Source: Klebsiella planticola ATCC 33531 (GTDB lineage Bacteria > Pseudomonadota > Gammaproteobacteria > Enterobacterales > Enterobacteriaceae). From it: a stretch of 64,000 nucleotides of DNA. This document shows positions 31,608 to 43,724 of this stretch, one piece after another. Within the stretch, counting starts at the first letter, position 1, and each line of letters opens with the position of its first letter. The stretch is from NCBI RefSeq assembly GCF_000735435.1, contig NZ_JMPP01000055.1, forward strand, positions 124,001-188,000, written 5' to 3'. The translations under genes and the position numbers were made by a program. Under the pieces are notes generated by a model. That model was not told the origin of the DNA. It did no database searches and worked only from the letters and a program-made list of their open reading frames with translations.

Positions 31608-32891
31608 TTACGCCAGCGTGCTGATCCGCGCCAGCTGCCCGAAGTAATCCGGGAAGGTTTTCGCCGTGCATTTCGGGTCAAGAATAGTCACCGGCGTATC
31701 AGACAACGCCACCAGTGAGAAACACATTGCCATACGGTGATCGTTATAGGTGCCAATCTCGGCAAACTGCAGCGTCAGCGGAGGCGTAATGCGAATGTAA
31801 TCCTCTCCCTCTTCCACTTCGGCGCCCACTTTACGCAGTTCGGTGGCCATCGCAAACAGACGGTCGGTCTCTTTGACGCGCCAGTTATAGATGTTGCGTA
31901 GCGTGGTAGTGCCCCTGGCAAACAGCGCCGCGGTGGCGATAGTCATCGCCGCATCCGGAATATGGTTCATATCCATATCGATAGCATTCAGCTCGCCGCG
32001 GGTACAGGCAATATAATCCTCACCCCAGGTGACGGTCGCCCCCATTTTTTCCAGGACATCGGCAAAACGAATATCGCCCTGCACGCTGTTGCGGCCGATA
32101 CCGGTAACTTTTACCGTTCCACCTTTGATGGCGCCGGCAGCGAGGAAATAAGATGCCGACGAGGCATCCCCTTCCACCAGGTAATCACCCGGCGACTGGT
32201 ACTGCTGATTGCCGCGGACAATAAAGCGCTGATAGGCCTGATTTTCGACCTCAACGCCGAATGTTTTCATCAGATGCAGCGTGATGTCGATATACGGTCT
32301 GGAAACCAGCTCGCCTTTAATCGCGATGACGGTATCCTGCGGCGCCAGTGGCGCAGCCATCAGCAGCGCGGTCAGGAACTGGCTGGATACGCTGCCGTCC
32401 ACTTCAACGTCGCCGCCGGTAAAGCCGCCGCGCAGGCGCAGAGGCGGATAGTTTTCCTGCTCCAGATAATCAATCTGCGCGCCGCCCTGGCGCAGAGCGT
32501 CAACCAGATGGCCAATCGGGCGCTCTTTCATGCGCGGCTCGCCGGTCAACACGATATCGTTGCTGCCCAGACACAGCGCGGCGGCCAGCGGACGCATGGC
32601 GGTACCTGCGTTACCGAGGAACAGCTCCAGCGCACTGCCGGCCTGCAGCGGCCCACCGTTGCCGGTCACTTCACAGCGGGTACGGTCAGAAGACAGAACG
32701 TAATGAACTCCCAGGGCGCTCAGGGCATTCAGCATATGGCGTACATCGTCGCTGTCCAGCAGGTTGGTCAGCACCGTGGTGCCACGGGCCAAAGCCGCCA
32801 GCAGCAAAGCACGGTTAGAGACACTTTTTGACCCGGGCAGGTTCACGGTGCCATCGACTCGCGCAATGGGTTGTAACGTCAGGGATTCCAT
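31608..32891 (-). CDS. aroA: EPSP synthase
   Basis: A 427-residue enzyme of the shikimate pathway: shikimate-3-phosphate plus PEP gives 5-enolpyruvylshikimate-3-phosphate. The two-domain inside-out alpha/beta barrel has the N-terminal [18 protein letters not shown] motif and the class I PEP/glyphosate-site motif [15 protein letters not shown] just before the ATG could add one residue; the ATG at 32891 fits the family. Downstream of serC, with a terminator-like hairpin between them. Confidence 0.98.
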   Translation of the reverse strand: MESLTLQPIARVDGTVNLPGSKSVSNRALLLAALARGTTVLTNLLDSDDVRHMLNALSALGVHYVLSSDRTRCEVTGNGGPLQAGSALELFLGNAGTAMRPLAAALCLGSNDIVLTGEPRMKERPIGHLVDALRQGGAQIDYLEQENYPPLRLRGGFTGGDVEVDGSVSSQFLTALLMAAPLAPQDTVIAIKGELVSRPYIDITLHLMKTFGVEVENQAYQRFIVRGNQQYQSPGDYLVEGDASSASYFLAAGAIKGGTVKVTGIGRNSVQGDIRFADVLEKMGATVTWGEDYIACTRGELNAIDMDMNHIPDAAMTIATAALFARGTTTLRNIYNWRVKETDRLFAMATELRKVGAEVEEGEDYIRITPPLTLQFAEIGTYNDHRMAMCFSLVALSDTPVTILDPKCTAKTFPDYFGQLARISTLA

Positions 32892-32918
32892 CAAACTTAA
32901 CTCTCAAACAAACAGAAT

Positions 32919-32944
32919 AAAAACCCCGCAGACCAGCCGCGGGG
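32919..32944 (-). terminator. Terminator/attenuator between serC and aroA
   Basis: CCCCGC / GCGGGG stem with a 9-nt loop; on the minus strand it is followed by five T residues. It stands inside the serC-aroA operon, so it should end part of the transcripts after serC and let the rest enter aroA. Confidence 0.75.
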
Positions 32945-32963
32945 ATGAAAAACAGGAGGATGA

Positions 32964-34052
32964 TTAGCCGTGGCGGCGTTCAAAATCCTGCATAAAGTCG
33001 GTCAGTGCCTTCACGCCCGCCAGCGGCATCGCGTTATAGATAGAGGCACGCATGCCGCCCACTACGCGGTGGCCTTTCAGTGCATGCAGACCTGCGGCAA
33101 AGGACTCTTCAAGGAACAGTTTATCCAGCGCACTGTCGGCCAGCTGGAACGGGACGTTCATACGGGAACGGTTAGCCGCTGCCACATCGTTACGATAGAA
33201 GCTGCTGCGGTCGATCGTACCATAGAGCAAATCGGCTTTTTGCTGGTTGATTTTGTCCATAGCCGCCACGCCGCCCTGCTCTTTCAGCCACTTGAACACC
33301 AGACCGGCCAGGTACCAGGCAAACGTCGGCGGGGTGTTGAACATGGAGTCGTTGGCATCCAGTACGGTGTAGTCGAGGATTGACGGACAGGCGATGCTGG
33401 CTTTACCCAGCAGGTCTTCACGTACAATCACCAGCGTCAGGCCCGCCGGACCGATATTTTTCTGTGCGCCCGCATAGATAACGCCGTAACGGCTGACATC
33501 AATCGGGGCAGAGAGAATCGTGGAGGAGAAATCCGCCGCAACCACGACGTCGTCAGCAAAATTCGGCGTTTCATCAATCGCGATGCCGTCGATGGTTTCA
33601 TTCGGACAGTAGTGCAGATAGGCCGCACCTGGCGTCAGCTGCCATTCGCTCATCGGCTTAACTCCGCGCAGGCCGTCAACCGTGATTTTCGCGTCAATGG
33701 CATTCGGCGAACAATATTTTTTCGCTTCTTTAATCGCGCTTGCCGCCCAGTAACCGGCATCGACATAGTCAGCGGTGGTTTTATCACCCAGCAGGTTCAG
33801 CGGAACGCCCGCGAACTGACCGCGACCGCCGCCGTGGCAGAATAATACTTTGTAGTTGGAAGGGATATTGAGCAGATCGCGAAAATCCTGTTCTGCCGCC
33901 TCGGCCACCTGGATAAACTCTTTACCACGGTGACTGATTTCCATGACCGACGTACCCAGACCATGCCAGTCACACAGCTCCTGCTGTGCCAGTTTGAGAA
34001 CTTCCGCCGGCAGCATTGCCGGGCCCGAACTAAAGTTATAGACCTGAGCCAT
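32964..34052 (-). CDS. serC: Phosphoserine aminotransferase
   Basis: A 362-residue class V aminotransferase making 3-phosphoserine for serine, and also acting in pyridoxal 5'-phosphate synthesis. PLP-binding Lys198 lies in [13 protein letters not shown]; the phosphate-binding GGGRGQF is near residue 74. Full family length. First gene of the serC-aroA operon. Confidence 0.98.
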   Translation of the reverse strand: MAQVYNFSSGPAMLPAEVLKLAQQELCDWHGLGTSVMEISHRGKEFIQVAEAAEQDFRDLLNIPSNYKVLFCHGGGRGQFAGVPLNLLGDKTTADYVDAGYWAASAIKEAKKYCSPNAIDAKITVDGLRGVKPMSEWQLTPGAAYLHYCPNETIDGIAIDETPNFADDVVVAADFSSTILSAPIDVSRYGVIYAGAQKNIGPAGLTLVIVREDLLGKASIACPSILDYTVLDANDSMFNTPPTFAWYLAGLVFKWLKEQGGVAAMDKINQQKADLLYGTIDRSSFYRNDVAAANRSRMNVPFQLADSALDKLFLEESFAAGLHALKGHRVVGGMRASIYNAMPLAGVKALTDFMQDFERRHG

Positions 34053-34160
34053 TTCCCCTCACCACGTTGCTATGTTGTCTGTCCGCGAACCATCGCGGGC
34101 ATAAGTTATTCCTGTGGCTATCGGTTTTATCATTCAGTGACACGCACCGCAACGAGTAAA

Positions 34161-34186
34161 ACTAAGCAGCCACGAAATGTGGCTGC
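34161..34186 (-). terminator. Putative ycaP terminator
   Basis: GCAGCCAC / GTGGCTGC perfect 8-bp stem with 5-nt loop; on the minus strand followed by TTAGTTTTAC. About 54 bp after the ycaP stop and upstream of serC. Confidence 0.6.
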
Positions 34187-34239
34187 CGTCACACAAAAGA
34201 ATCTGCCGGCTTGACGTCATAAAACCGACATAATTGCTG

Positions 34240-34932
34240 TCAGGTGACTCTTTTCGCCCTGCTGGCCCGCGACCATTCTGCATTTGCGCAGCGCGGACAT
34301 AATTGTTTATCCCCGGCGCGGAGCTTAAGAACTGCGCTACAACGTACGCAGGCATATTCATCGTCGCGCGGAATGGTGGCGAAGCTTGCATTATGGGGCG
34401 GAGGTAAAATAGAAAGACCGGCTTTGACGTCCCGATCCGCATAGTAGTAGAGACTAATTTGCCCGTTCGTTTCCAGAATAGCCAACCGGACCTGTCCCAG
34501 CTGTTCGACGCCGTTGATTCGCAGCTCCATAAAAAACTCGAATTCGGTCATGTTTTCCGCCTGTAAATTCTTCCAGGCCAGTTCCCCCTGTTCGATGACC
34601 GGGATCGGTTTACCCTCAAGCAGGTTCTCCAGCTTCTCGCTTTTGCCCATCAGCCACATAATCAGCCGGTAAAGCAGCGCCAGAGTGACAAAAACCACCA
34701 GCACCGGCAGCATCGGGACATCGTCATAGAAAGCGACATCCCCCGCCGCGGAACCGAGGGTCAGGATAATGAGCACTTCAAACAGCGACATCTGCCGCAC
34801 GCCGCGTCGGCCGGTGATTTTGAGAAAGATAAATACCAGGACAAAGGTGTATACGCTCCTGAGCGCCACCTCAGCCAAAAAATCCACTGGCACTTTATCC
34901 AACGCCATACGATGCCAATCAAATGCCTTCAT
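34240..34932 (-). CDS. ycaP: YcaP, DUF421 membrane protein with zinc-ribbon tail
   Basis: A 230-residue inner-membrane protein. Three hydrophobic helices lie at about residues 18-38, 45-62 and 68-90, followed by a cytosolic DUF421 domain (YetF-like). The C-terminus has C195-x2-C198 and C212-x2-C215 with LCPRCANAEW, a likely zinc ribbon, then a basic tail. Function unknown. Divergent from ycaO across 115 bp. Same length as E. coli YcaP. Confidence 0.9.
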   Translation of the reverse strand: MKAFDWHRMALDKVPVDFLAEVALRSVYTFVLVFIFLKITGRRGVRQMSLFEVLIILTLGSAAGDVAFYDDVPMLPVLVVFVTLALLYRLIMWLMGKSEKLENLLEGKPIPVIEQGELAWKNLQAENMTEFEFFMELRINGVEQLGQVRLAILETNGQISLYYYADRDVKAGLSILPPPHNASFATIPRDDEYACVRCSAVLKLRAGDKQLCPRCANAEWSRASRAKRVT

Positions 34933-35047
34933 GGTTAACGCCTGTACAGTTATCGGGTGTCAGTAAGGATAGCCAGACGATGGAGATAGCGCCGGTCATC
35001 TAAAAGCCGTATCATTGCGCGCTTTACGTACGATAAAAGTGATCGCC

Positions 35048-36808
35048 ATGACTCAAACGTTTATTCCCGGCAAAGATGCCGCCCTGGAAGATTCCATCGC
35101 TCGCTTCCAGCAGAAATTGCTCGACCTCGGATTTGATATTGAAGAGGCCTCATGGCTGAATCCCGTACCGCACGTGTGGTCAGTACATATCCGTGATAAA
35201 GAGTGCTCGCTGTGTTTCACCAACGGCAAAGGGGCGACCAAAAAAGCGGCGCTGGCTTCGGCTCTTGGCGAATATTTCGAGCGTCTGTCCACCAACTACT
35301 TTTTTGCTGACTTTTGGCTGGGCGAAACCATCGCTAACGGACCGTTCGTCCACTATCCCAATGAGAAATGGTTCCCGCTGACTGAAGACGATGAGGTGCC
35401 GGAAGGTCTGCTGGATCCTCGTCTGCGCGCATTTTACGATCCTGACGATCAGTTGACCGCCAGCATGTTGGTCGACCTGCAGTCGGGCAACGACGAACGC
35501 GGCGTTTGCGGCCTGCCGTTCACCCGCCAGTCCGATGGCGAAACCGTCTATATCCCGATGAATATCGTCGGCAACCTGTATGTCTCTAACGGTATGTCAG
35601 CGGGCAACACGGCGAACGAAGCGCGCGTTCAGGCGCTGTCGGAAGTCTTCGAGCGTCATATTAAAAACCGCATCATCGCGGAGAGCATCAGCCTGCCAGA
35701 AATTCCGGCAGAGGTCATGGCGCGTTATCCTGGTGTGGTGGAGTCCATCAATAAGCTGGAAGCCGAAGGTTTCCCGATTTTTGCTTACGATGGCTCGCTG
35801 GGCGGCAAATATCCGGTTATCTGTGTGGTGTTGTTTAACCCGACGAACGGAACCTGCTTCGCCTCTTTCGGCGCACATCCGGACTTCGGCGTCGCCCTGG
35901 AACGTACCGTCACCGAGCTGCTGCAAGGCCGTAGCCTGAAAGACCTCGATGTCTTTACCCCCCCTACCTTCGATGACGAAGAAGTGGCCGAACACGCCAA
36001 TCTTGAAACCCACTTTATTGATTCCAGCGGTCTTATCTCCTGGGATATGTTCAAACAGGATGCCGACTACCCGTTCGTCGACTGGAGCTTCTCCGGCACG
36101 ACGGAAGAAGAGTTCGCCACCCTGATGGCTATCTTTAAAGAAGAAGATAAAGAAGTTTACATCGCCGATTATGAGCACCTGAGCGTCTACGCCTGCCGCA
36201 TCATCGTTCCGGGAATGTCAGACATTTATCCGGCGGAAGATCTGTGGCTGGCCAATAACAGCATGGGCAGCCATCTGCGCGAAACCCTGCTCTCCCTGCC
36301 GGGCAGTGAATGGGAAAAAGAGGATTATCTGGCGCTGATCGAGCAACTGGACGATGAAGGAAATGATGACTTCACCCGCGTACGCGAGCTGCTGGGCCTG
36401 GCGACGGGCAAAGACAACGGTTGGTATACGCTGCGTATTGGCGAACTGAAAGCCATGCTGGCACTGGCCGGCGGCGATCTGGAGCAGGCGTTGATCTGGA
36501 CGGAATGGACCATTGAATTCAATGCGTCTATCTTCAGTGCGGAACGCGCAAATTACTACCGCTGCCTGCAGACGCTGCTGCTGCTCAGTCAGGAAGAAGA
36601 GCGCCAGCCTCTGCAGTACCTGAATGCCTTTATCCGCATGTACGGCGCTGATGCGGTTGAAGCCGCCAGCGCGGCGATGAGCGGTGAAGCGCCGTTCTAT
36701 GGCCTGCAGCCGGTAGATAGCGATCTCCAGGCTTTCCCGGCCCATCAGTCTTTACTGAAAGCCTATGAAAAACTGCAGCGGGCAAAAGCGGCATTCTGGG
36801 CTAAATAA
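35048..36808 (+). CDS. ycaO: YcaO, ATP-dependent factor for S12 methylthiolation
   Basis: A 586-residue member of the YcaO superfamily, whose members activate amide backbones with ATP. In E. coli YcaO enhances RimO-dependent beta-methylthiolation of ribosomal protein S12 Asp88. Conserved segments visible: NGKGATKKAALASALGEYFERLST and NGMSAGNTANEARVQALSEVFERH, both in the ATP-binding region, and a helical C-terminal domain. No azole-peptide substrate or dehydrogenase gene lies nearby, so a RiPP role is unlikely. Start at 35048 matches the E. coli length. Upstream of focA, in the same direction. Confidence 0.95.
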   Translation: MTQTFIPGKDAALEDSIARFQQKLLDLGFDIEEASWLNPVPHVWSVHIRDKECSLCFTNGKGATKKAALASALGEYFERLSTNYFFADFWLGETIANGPFVHYPNEKWFPLTEDDEVPEGLLDPRLRAFYDPDDQLTASMLVDLQSGNDERGVCGLPFTRQSDGETVYIPMNIVGNLYVSNGMSAGNTANEARVQALSEVFERHIKNRIIAESISLPEIPAEVMARYPGVVESINKLEAEGFPIFAYDGSLGGKYPVICVVLFNPTNGTCFASFGAHPDFGVALERTVTELLQGRSLKDLDVFTPPTFDDEEVAEHANLETHFIDSSGLISWDMFKQDADYPFVDWSFSGTTEEEFATLMAIFKEEDKEVYIADYEHLSVYACRIIVPGMSDIYPAEDLWLANNSMGSHLRETLLSLPGSEWEKEDYLALIEQLDDEGNDDFTRVRELLGLATGKDNGWYTLRIGELKAMLALAGGDLEQALIWTEWTIEFNASIFSAERANYYRCLQTLLLLSQEEERQPLQYLNAFIRMYGADAVEAASAAMSGEAPFYGLQPVDSDLQAFPAHQSLLKAYEKLQRAKAAFWAK

Positions 36809-37193
36809 GGCTTCATTTTACTGCCAGCCACATTATTTACGGGGTCGATAAAGACCCCGTTTTTCATCGCTAAGTAGACCCGCGGCTAATTTGTGGTTGC
36901 AACGTTAATTTACAGTAAACTTTTTTTACGCATCAGCTTGGGATTGTTAATTTTAATAAAAAATACCCCATTTTAATTAACCGTCCGGAGCGGCCCAAAA
37001 TGAAAAAAATCAACATAAGTTGTAATTTTTAAAATTTATTTTTTTCATCTAAAACAATCATTTATTTCCATAATAAGTCAAAACCACACATATTCAGGGC
37101 TTATAGTTCCGGTGGGATATGATCTACATCAATTTCCCTTCTATAATGCTTTGTTAGTATCTCACCGCCAACTTTTATAAAGAGAGAGTTAGT
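36809..37193 (+). promoter_or_regulatory. focA-pflB anaerobic control region
   Basis: 385 bp, strongly AT-rich. ATGAT-CTAC-ATCAA (37119-37132) differs by one base from the FNR box TTGAT-N4-ATCAA. TAGTAT (37155-37160) would put the RNA start near 37167 and the FNR box at -41.5 (class II activation); TATAAT at 37142-37147 is an alternative -10. ArcA-like boxes: CGTTAATTTA (36903-36912), TGTTAATTTT (36945-36954) and minus-strand GGTTAATTAA (36973-36982). FNR and ArcA are the known activators of focA-pfl in E. coli. A hairpin with GGGGTC / GACCCC after ycaO (36840-36858) is its likely terminator. Confidence 0.7.
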
Positions 37194-38051
37194 GTGAAAG
37201 CTGACAACCCTTTTGATCTTTTACTCCCTGCAGCCATGGCGAAAGTCGCCGAAGAAGCAGGTGTCTACAAAGCGACAAAGCACCCGATGAAGACGTTTTA
37301 TCTGGCGATTACCGCTGGTGTTTTCATTTCCATTGCTTTTGTCTTCTATATTACGGCGACAACCGGCACTGCCGCGATGCCTTTCGGGATTGCTAAACTG
37401 ATCGGGGGGATCTGCTTTTCACTCGGCCTGATTCTTTGCGTCATTTGCGGTGCCGACCTGTTTACCTCCACCGTTCTTATCGTCGTGGCGAAAGCCAGCG
37501 GACGAATTACCTGGGGTCAACTGGCAAGAAACTGGCTCAACGTCTATGTTGGTAACCTGATAGGCGCACTGCTGTTTGTATTGCTGATGTGGTTATCTGG
37601 CGAGTATATGACCGCCAACGGTGCCTGGGGCCTTAACGTCCTGCAAACCGCCGACCACAAAATGCACCATACATTTATTGAAGCCGTGTGTCTGGGGATC
37701 CTGGCTAACCTGATGGTCTGTCTGGCGGTGTGGATGAGCTACTCCGGCCGCAGCCTGATGGATAAAGCCATGATAATGGTTTTACCCGTGGCTATGTTTG
37801 TTGCCAGCGGCTTTGAGCACAGTATCGCTAACATGTTTATGATCCCGCTGGGTATCGTAATCCGCGACTTTGCAAGCCCGGAATTCTGGACCGCTATTGG
37901 TTCTGCTCCGGAAAATTTCTCTCACCTGACCGTGATGAACTTCATTACTGATAACCTGATTCCGGTAACTATCGGGAACATTATCGGCGGTGGTCTGCTG
38001 GTTGGGTTGACATACTGGGTCATTTACCTGCGTGGCGACGACCATCACTAA
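37194..38051 (+). CDS. focA: Formate channel FocA
   Basis: A 285-residue pentameric channel of the formate-nitrite transporter family; exports or imports formate across the inner membrane during fermentation. Six hydrophobic segments are visible, starting around residues 30-55, and the N-terminal MKADNPFDLLLPAAMAK region contacts pyruvate formate-lyase. GTG start with GAGAGAG upstream. First gene of the focA-pflB operon. Confidence 0.97.
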   Translation: MKADNPFDLLLPAAMAKVAEEAGVYKATKHPMKTFYLAITAGVFISIAFVFYITATTGTAAMPFGIAKLIGGICFSLGLILCVICGADLFTSTVLIVVAKASGRITWGQLARNWLNVYVGNLIGALLFVLLMWLSGEYMTANGAWGLNVLQTADHKMHHTFIEAVCLGILANLMVCLAVWMSYSGRSLMDKAMIMVLPVAMFVASGFEHSIANMFMIPLGIVIRDFASPEFWTAIGSAPENFSHLTVMNFITDNLIPVTIGNIIGGGLLVGLTYWVIYLRGDDHH

Positions 38052-38102
38052 GGGCCGTTTCAGGCAGTAAATAAAAAATCCACTTAAGAAGGTAGGTGTT
38101 AC

Positions 38103-40385
<2,283 letters not shown>

Positions 40386-40423
40386 TGGTTGTGACTGAAA
40401 TCGCGATTTAAAAAGCGTACAAT

Positions 40424-40452
40424 AAAGGCTCCACGCAAGTGGGGCCTTTTTA
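40424..40452 (+). terminator. pflB terminator
   Basis: AAAGGCTCCAC / GTGGGGCCTTT, an 11-bp stem with one wobble pair and GCAA loop, then five T residues. Confidence 0.9.
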
Positions 40453-40586
40453 GCACCTCCCGTACTACAGTCTCTTTTGCCCGCTATCTATACTGCATGG
40501 ATAACAGCCAAAACAGACTTAACACAGCCGGTTTGAGCTGTGCATACACAGGCCCCGGACGGGCCGAATCTGGAGATATCACCGCA

Positions 40587-41327
40587 ATGTCAACTATTGG
40601 TCGTATTCACTCCTTTGAATCCTGCGGCACTGTCGATGGCCCAGGGATCCGCTTTATCACCTTTTTCCAGGGCTGCCTGATGCGCTGCCTGTATTGCCAC
40701 AACCGTGACACCTGGGATACCCATGGCGGCACCGAAGTCACCGTCGAAAGCCTGATGAAAGAGGTTGTGACCTATCGCCACTTTATGAACGCTTCCGGCG
40801 GCGGCGTGACGGCATCGGGCGGTGAGGCAATTTTGCAGGCCGAGTTCGTGCGCGACTGGTTCCGCGCCTGCCGCAAAGAAGGCATTCATACCTGCCTTGA
40901 TACCAACGGCTTTGTCCGGCGCTACGACCCGGTGATTGACGAGCTGCTTGAAGTGACCGATCTGGTCATGCTCGACCTCAAACAGATGAATGATGAGATC
41001 CATCAGAATCTGGTTGGTGTGTCTAACCACCGTACGCTGGAGTTTGCCCGCTACTTATCGAATAAAAACATCAAAGTCTGGATTCGTTACGTGGTGGTTC
41101 CCGGTTGGTCAGACGATGATGATTCCGCGCACCGCCTCGGCGAGTTTACCCGCGATATGGGCAATGTCGAAAAAATCGAACTGCTGCCCTATCACGAGTT
41201 AGGCAAGCACAAATGGGTGGCGATGGGTGAAGAGTACAAGCTCGATGGCGTACACCCGCCGAAGAAAGAGACGATGGAGCGGGTCAAAGGCATTCTGGAG
41301 CAGTATGGCCATAAGGTGATGTACTAA
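40587..41327 (+). CDS. pflA: Pyruvate formate-lyase activating enzyme
   Basis: A 246-residue radical-SAM protein that abstracts a hydrogen from PflB Gly735. The 4Fe-4S-binding CLMRCLYC motif has Cys at residues 30, 34 and 37. Start at 40587 ([10 protein letters not shown]) matches the E. coli protein; the frame upstream to 40497 adds 30 residues without support. Separated from pflB by a terminator, so it likely has its own promoter. Confidence 0.97.
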   Translation: MSTIGRIHSFESCGTVDGPGIRFITFFQGCLMRCLYCHNRDTWDTHGGTEVTVESLMKEVVTYRHFMNASGGGVTASGGEAILQAEFVRDWFRACRKEGIHTCLDTNGFVRRYDPVIDELLEVTDLVMLDLKQMNDEIHQNLVGVSNHRTLEFARYLSNKNIKVWIRYVVVPGWSDDDDSAHRLGEFTRDMGNVEKIELLPYHELGKHKWVAMGEEYKLDGVHPPKKETMERVKGILEQYGHKVMY

Positions 41328-41349
41328 TCCACGCCCCTTCCCCTACATT

Positions 41350-41376
41350 ACGGCTGCCGCTTCAGGCAGCCGTTTT
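41350..41376 (+). terminator. pflA terminator
   Basis: ACGGCTGCC / GGCAGCCGT perfect 9-bp stem with 6-nt loop, then TTT. Lies between convergent pflA and ycaD. Confidence 0.85.
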
Positions 41377-41439
41377 GCTTTCTGTCGGAGAAAACAGCGG
41401 ACGGGAAGCGGTAGACGCTCCCTTTTTATGATCACAATA

Positions 41440-42588
41440 TCAGGCGTGCGCCACCGGCGTCGGATGGTGCCCCGCTTTTCGCAGCAGCGTCAGCAGATAA
41501 ATAAACGACACGCTGGCAATCATGATAAATAGCAGATTGTCGGAGAAATTCTGCATCAGCATGGCGGTGAAGGTTGGCCCGAGCAGACTGCCGACGGTAT
41601 AGCTCATCAGTAACGCCTGGTTCATGGCGACCAGCTGATGGCGCTCGACTTTCTCACAGGCCCAGGCCATTGCCACCGGGTACAGCGTGAAGCCCGATGC
41701 GCCAAGGATAAACAGCGCCGGAGCCATTGCCGCGCCGCTAAGCATAGCCAGGCACCCTAAAATCACCACAAAAACCTGAACGCGCAACACCAGCAAGCGC
41801 CCATAGCGGTCGGCCATACGGCCGATCGGCCACTGGCCCAGAATACCTGCGCTGACCATAACCGCCATCCAGAAACCGATGCCGGAGTCACTTACGCCCT
41901 GATGGTTCAACCACAGCGGCATCAATCCATACAGCGACCCGAGAACAATTCCGGAGATAATGCAGCCGTTCACGCCATGGCGGGCCTGACGCAGCCTGAG
42001 CATTGGCCAGATCCGCGCCGGCTCATGCTGTTCATCACTTTGATTCACTACGCGGGTAAACAGCAGAGGCAGAATCGCTGCCAGCGCCAGCGCAGTCACC
42101 CACGGCAGCACGCTCATCAGGTCCGTCGGCAGTTTGCTGACCATCAGTTGACCCAGCACGGTTCCCACATAGTAAACCATCATATAGGCGGCCAGCAGAC
42201 GACCGCGGCTACGCGACGTTCCGCTGCACACCAGGGCGCTTTCGACCACGACCCAAATCATCGCGCAGCCAACGCCAGCGAGAAAGCGCCAGCTGAACCA
42301 GGTCCAGAAACCGAGGGTAATACCCAGTCCGACGCAGCCCACCGCAAAGATCAGCGACGCAAGATAATAGCTGCGGTTAAATCCCAGACGCTTAATCACC
42401 CATCCGGCCAGCAGCGTCCCCACCAGGTTACCGGTGAAATAGGACGAGCCCACCATTCCGACCTGCCAGGTTGGCATATTTTCATGGGCGAGCCAAAGCG
42501 GGACGAGGGTATTTAAAACCGCAATCGCCAGCGTCAACAGAAGCAGGCCGCAGAGCAACATTTGCACCGGCCGGGTGTAGATGGACAT
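41440..42588 (-). CDS. ycaD: YcaD, major facilitator transporter
   Basis: A 382-residue inner-membrane protein with about twelve hydrophobic helices and MFS-type loops ([11 protein letters not shown] after helix 2, [11 protein letters not shown] after helix 8). Substrate unknown. Same length as E. coli YcaD. Here it lies directly between pflA and dmsC; the ycaC, ycaM, ycaN and ycaK genes found around it in E. coli K-12 are absent. Confidence 0.93.
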   Translation of the reverse strand: MSIYTRPVQMLLCGLLLLTLAIAVLNTLVPLWLAHENMPTWQVGMVGSSYFTGNLVGTLLAGWVIKRLGFNRSYYLASLIFAVGCVGLGITLGFWTWFSWRFLAGVGCAMIWVVVESALVCSGTSRSRGRLLAAYMMVYYVGTVLGQLMVSKLPTDLMSVLPWVTALALAAILPLLFTRVVNQSDEQHEPARIWPMLRLRQARHGVNGCIISGIVLGSLYGLMPLWLNHQGVSDSGIGFWMAVMVSAGILGQWPIGRMADRYGRLLVLRVQVFVVILGCLAMLSGAAMAPALFILGASGFTLYPVAMAWACEKVERHQLVAMNQALLMSYTVGSLLGPTFTAMLMQNFSDNLLFIMIASVSFIYLLTLLRKAGHHPTPVAHA

Positions 42589-42823
42589 GGATATAACCGT
42601 GAGGAAGTTTAGATTTCGTGCGCATCATGCCACCGCTAAAAACATTGTCAATCCACCAGAAATCAGGCGGGACGCGGTTTCACGGGCAACGATAGAAGTT
42701 TTTCATCCAGCGGAGCGACAACAGAATTATTCTTTATATTATTCCATTGTTTTTATTAATTTATTGAAAAAAAACGGCGGGAATATCAGTAGAAAAATTT
42801 CATGAATCAACAGCACTTTTTTG

Positions 42824-42852
42824 TTGCGCCAGAACCGGACGTTCTGGCGCAA
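42824..42852 (-). other. 12-bp perfect hairpin after dmsC
   Basis: TTGCGCCAGAAC / GTTCTGGCGCAA with a 5-nt loop, 8 bp after the dmsC stop. On the minus strand the next bases are CAAAAAAG, not a T-run, so it is not a canonical intrinsic terminator; it may protect the 3' end of the dms mRNA. Confidence 0.6.
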
Positions 42853-42859
42853 CGGATAA

Positions 42860-43723
42860 TCAGCTGGCGATAGCCATGCCGACCGTCATATGCAGACCGT
42901 AGAAGATGCCACGCCCTACCATCTCGCCCACCAGTACCAGCACAAATGCCAGACTTAACAGCGGCACGGCGGGCTGATAGCCTTTGAGCAGCGGAACAAC
43001 CCAGCATGCCAGAGCCAGTACCAGCGCAACCACACGCCAGGCCATCAGTGAGCCATAATCCGGCACCAGCGCGGAGGCTTGCTGAATAGAGCTGTGAATC
43101 GTCGGCAGCTCGCTGCCTTGCATCAGGGCCACAATCACGCTGGCCACCAGCGCCAGCAGCGTGACCACCGGCAACAGACGCATCGCCCAACCGTCAACTC
43201 CCGCCACGCGCAGCAGCAGATAGCCCAGCAGCGGGCCGCCGAGAAACAGGGTCAGGAAGAAGCTCAGCGGCGTCCAGACGGTATACCAGGTCGGTACGGT
43301 ATCAATGGTGTTATACACCCGCACCATCATCCAGACGAAGATAATACCCAGCGCCATCGTCGCGACCAGCCAGAGGCTGCGCAGCCCGGCCGGCAGTCTC
43401 TTCATCACCGCCAGCAGCCAGCCAATTCCGCCGACGGCGAAAAAGAGGGCACCGCTGGCAATTTCGTTACTCAACGACGACGCACCAATCCGGTTAAGCG
43501 AGTTAAAAGCCCGCATCGGCGATCCCAGGTGCATCGTGGAGGCGATAAACCCAATCCCCATCAGCACCCACAAGCCAAACATGCTCAGCACCACGCGCTG
43601 CTGCTGCTCATTCGACAAACCGCCTTTCATCAGCGCCAGTGCCAGGACGATAAAACCGCCCGCCACACATTGTCCAAAGACCGTGAAGATCATCAGCGGC
43701 CATTCATGCCATCCACTTCCCAT
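42860..43723 (-). CDS. dmsC: DMSO reductase membrane anchor DmsC
   Basis: A 287-residue inner-membrane subunit with eight hydrophobic helices that anchors DmsAB and oxidises menaquinol. It begins MGSGWHEWPLMIFTVFGQ at 43723, one base after the dmsB stop, and matches the E. coli length; the open frame to 43966 is antisense-like filler within dmsB. Third gene of dmsABC. Confidence 0.95.
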   Translation of the reverse strand: MGSGWHEWPLMIFTVFGQCVAGGFIVLALALMKGGLSNEQQQRVVLSMFGLWVLMGIGFIASTMHLGSPMRAFNSLNRIGASSLSNEIASGALFFAVGGIGWLLAVMKRLPAGLRSLWLVATMALGIIFVWMMVRVYNTIDTVPTWYTVWTPLSFFLTLFLGGPLLGYLLLRVAGVDGWAMRLLPVVTLLALVASVIVALMQGSELPTIHSSIQQASALVPDYGSLMAWRVVALVLALACWVVPLLKGYQPAVPLLSLAFVLVLVGEMVGRGIFYGLHMTVGMAIAS

Positions 43724-43724
43724 C

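Noticed and set aside
35048-36808. YcaO as part of a RiPP (azole peptide) cluster
   Set aside because: No precursor peptide, dehydrogenase or transporter nearby; it is the housekeeping ycaO next to focA.
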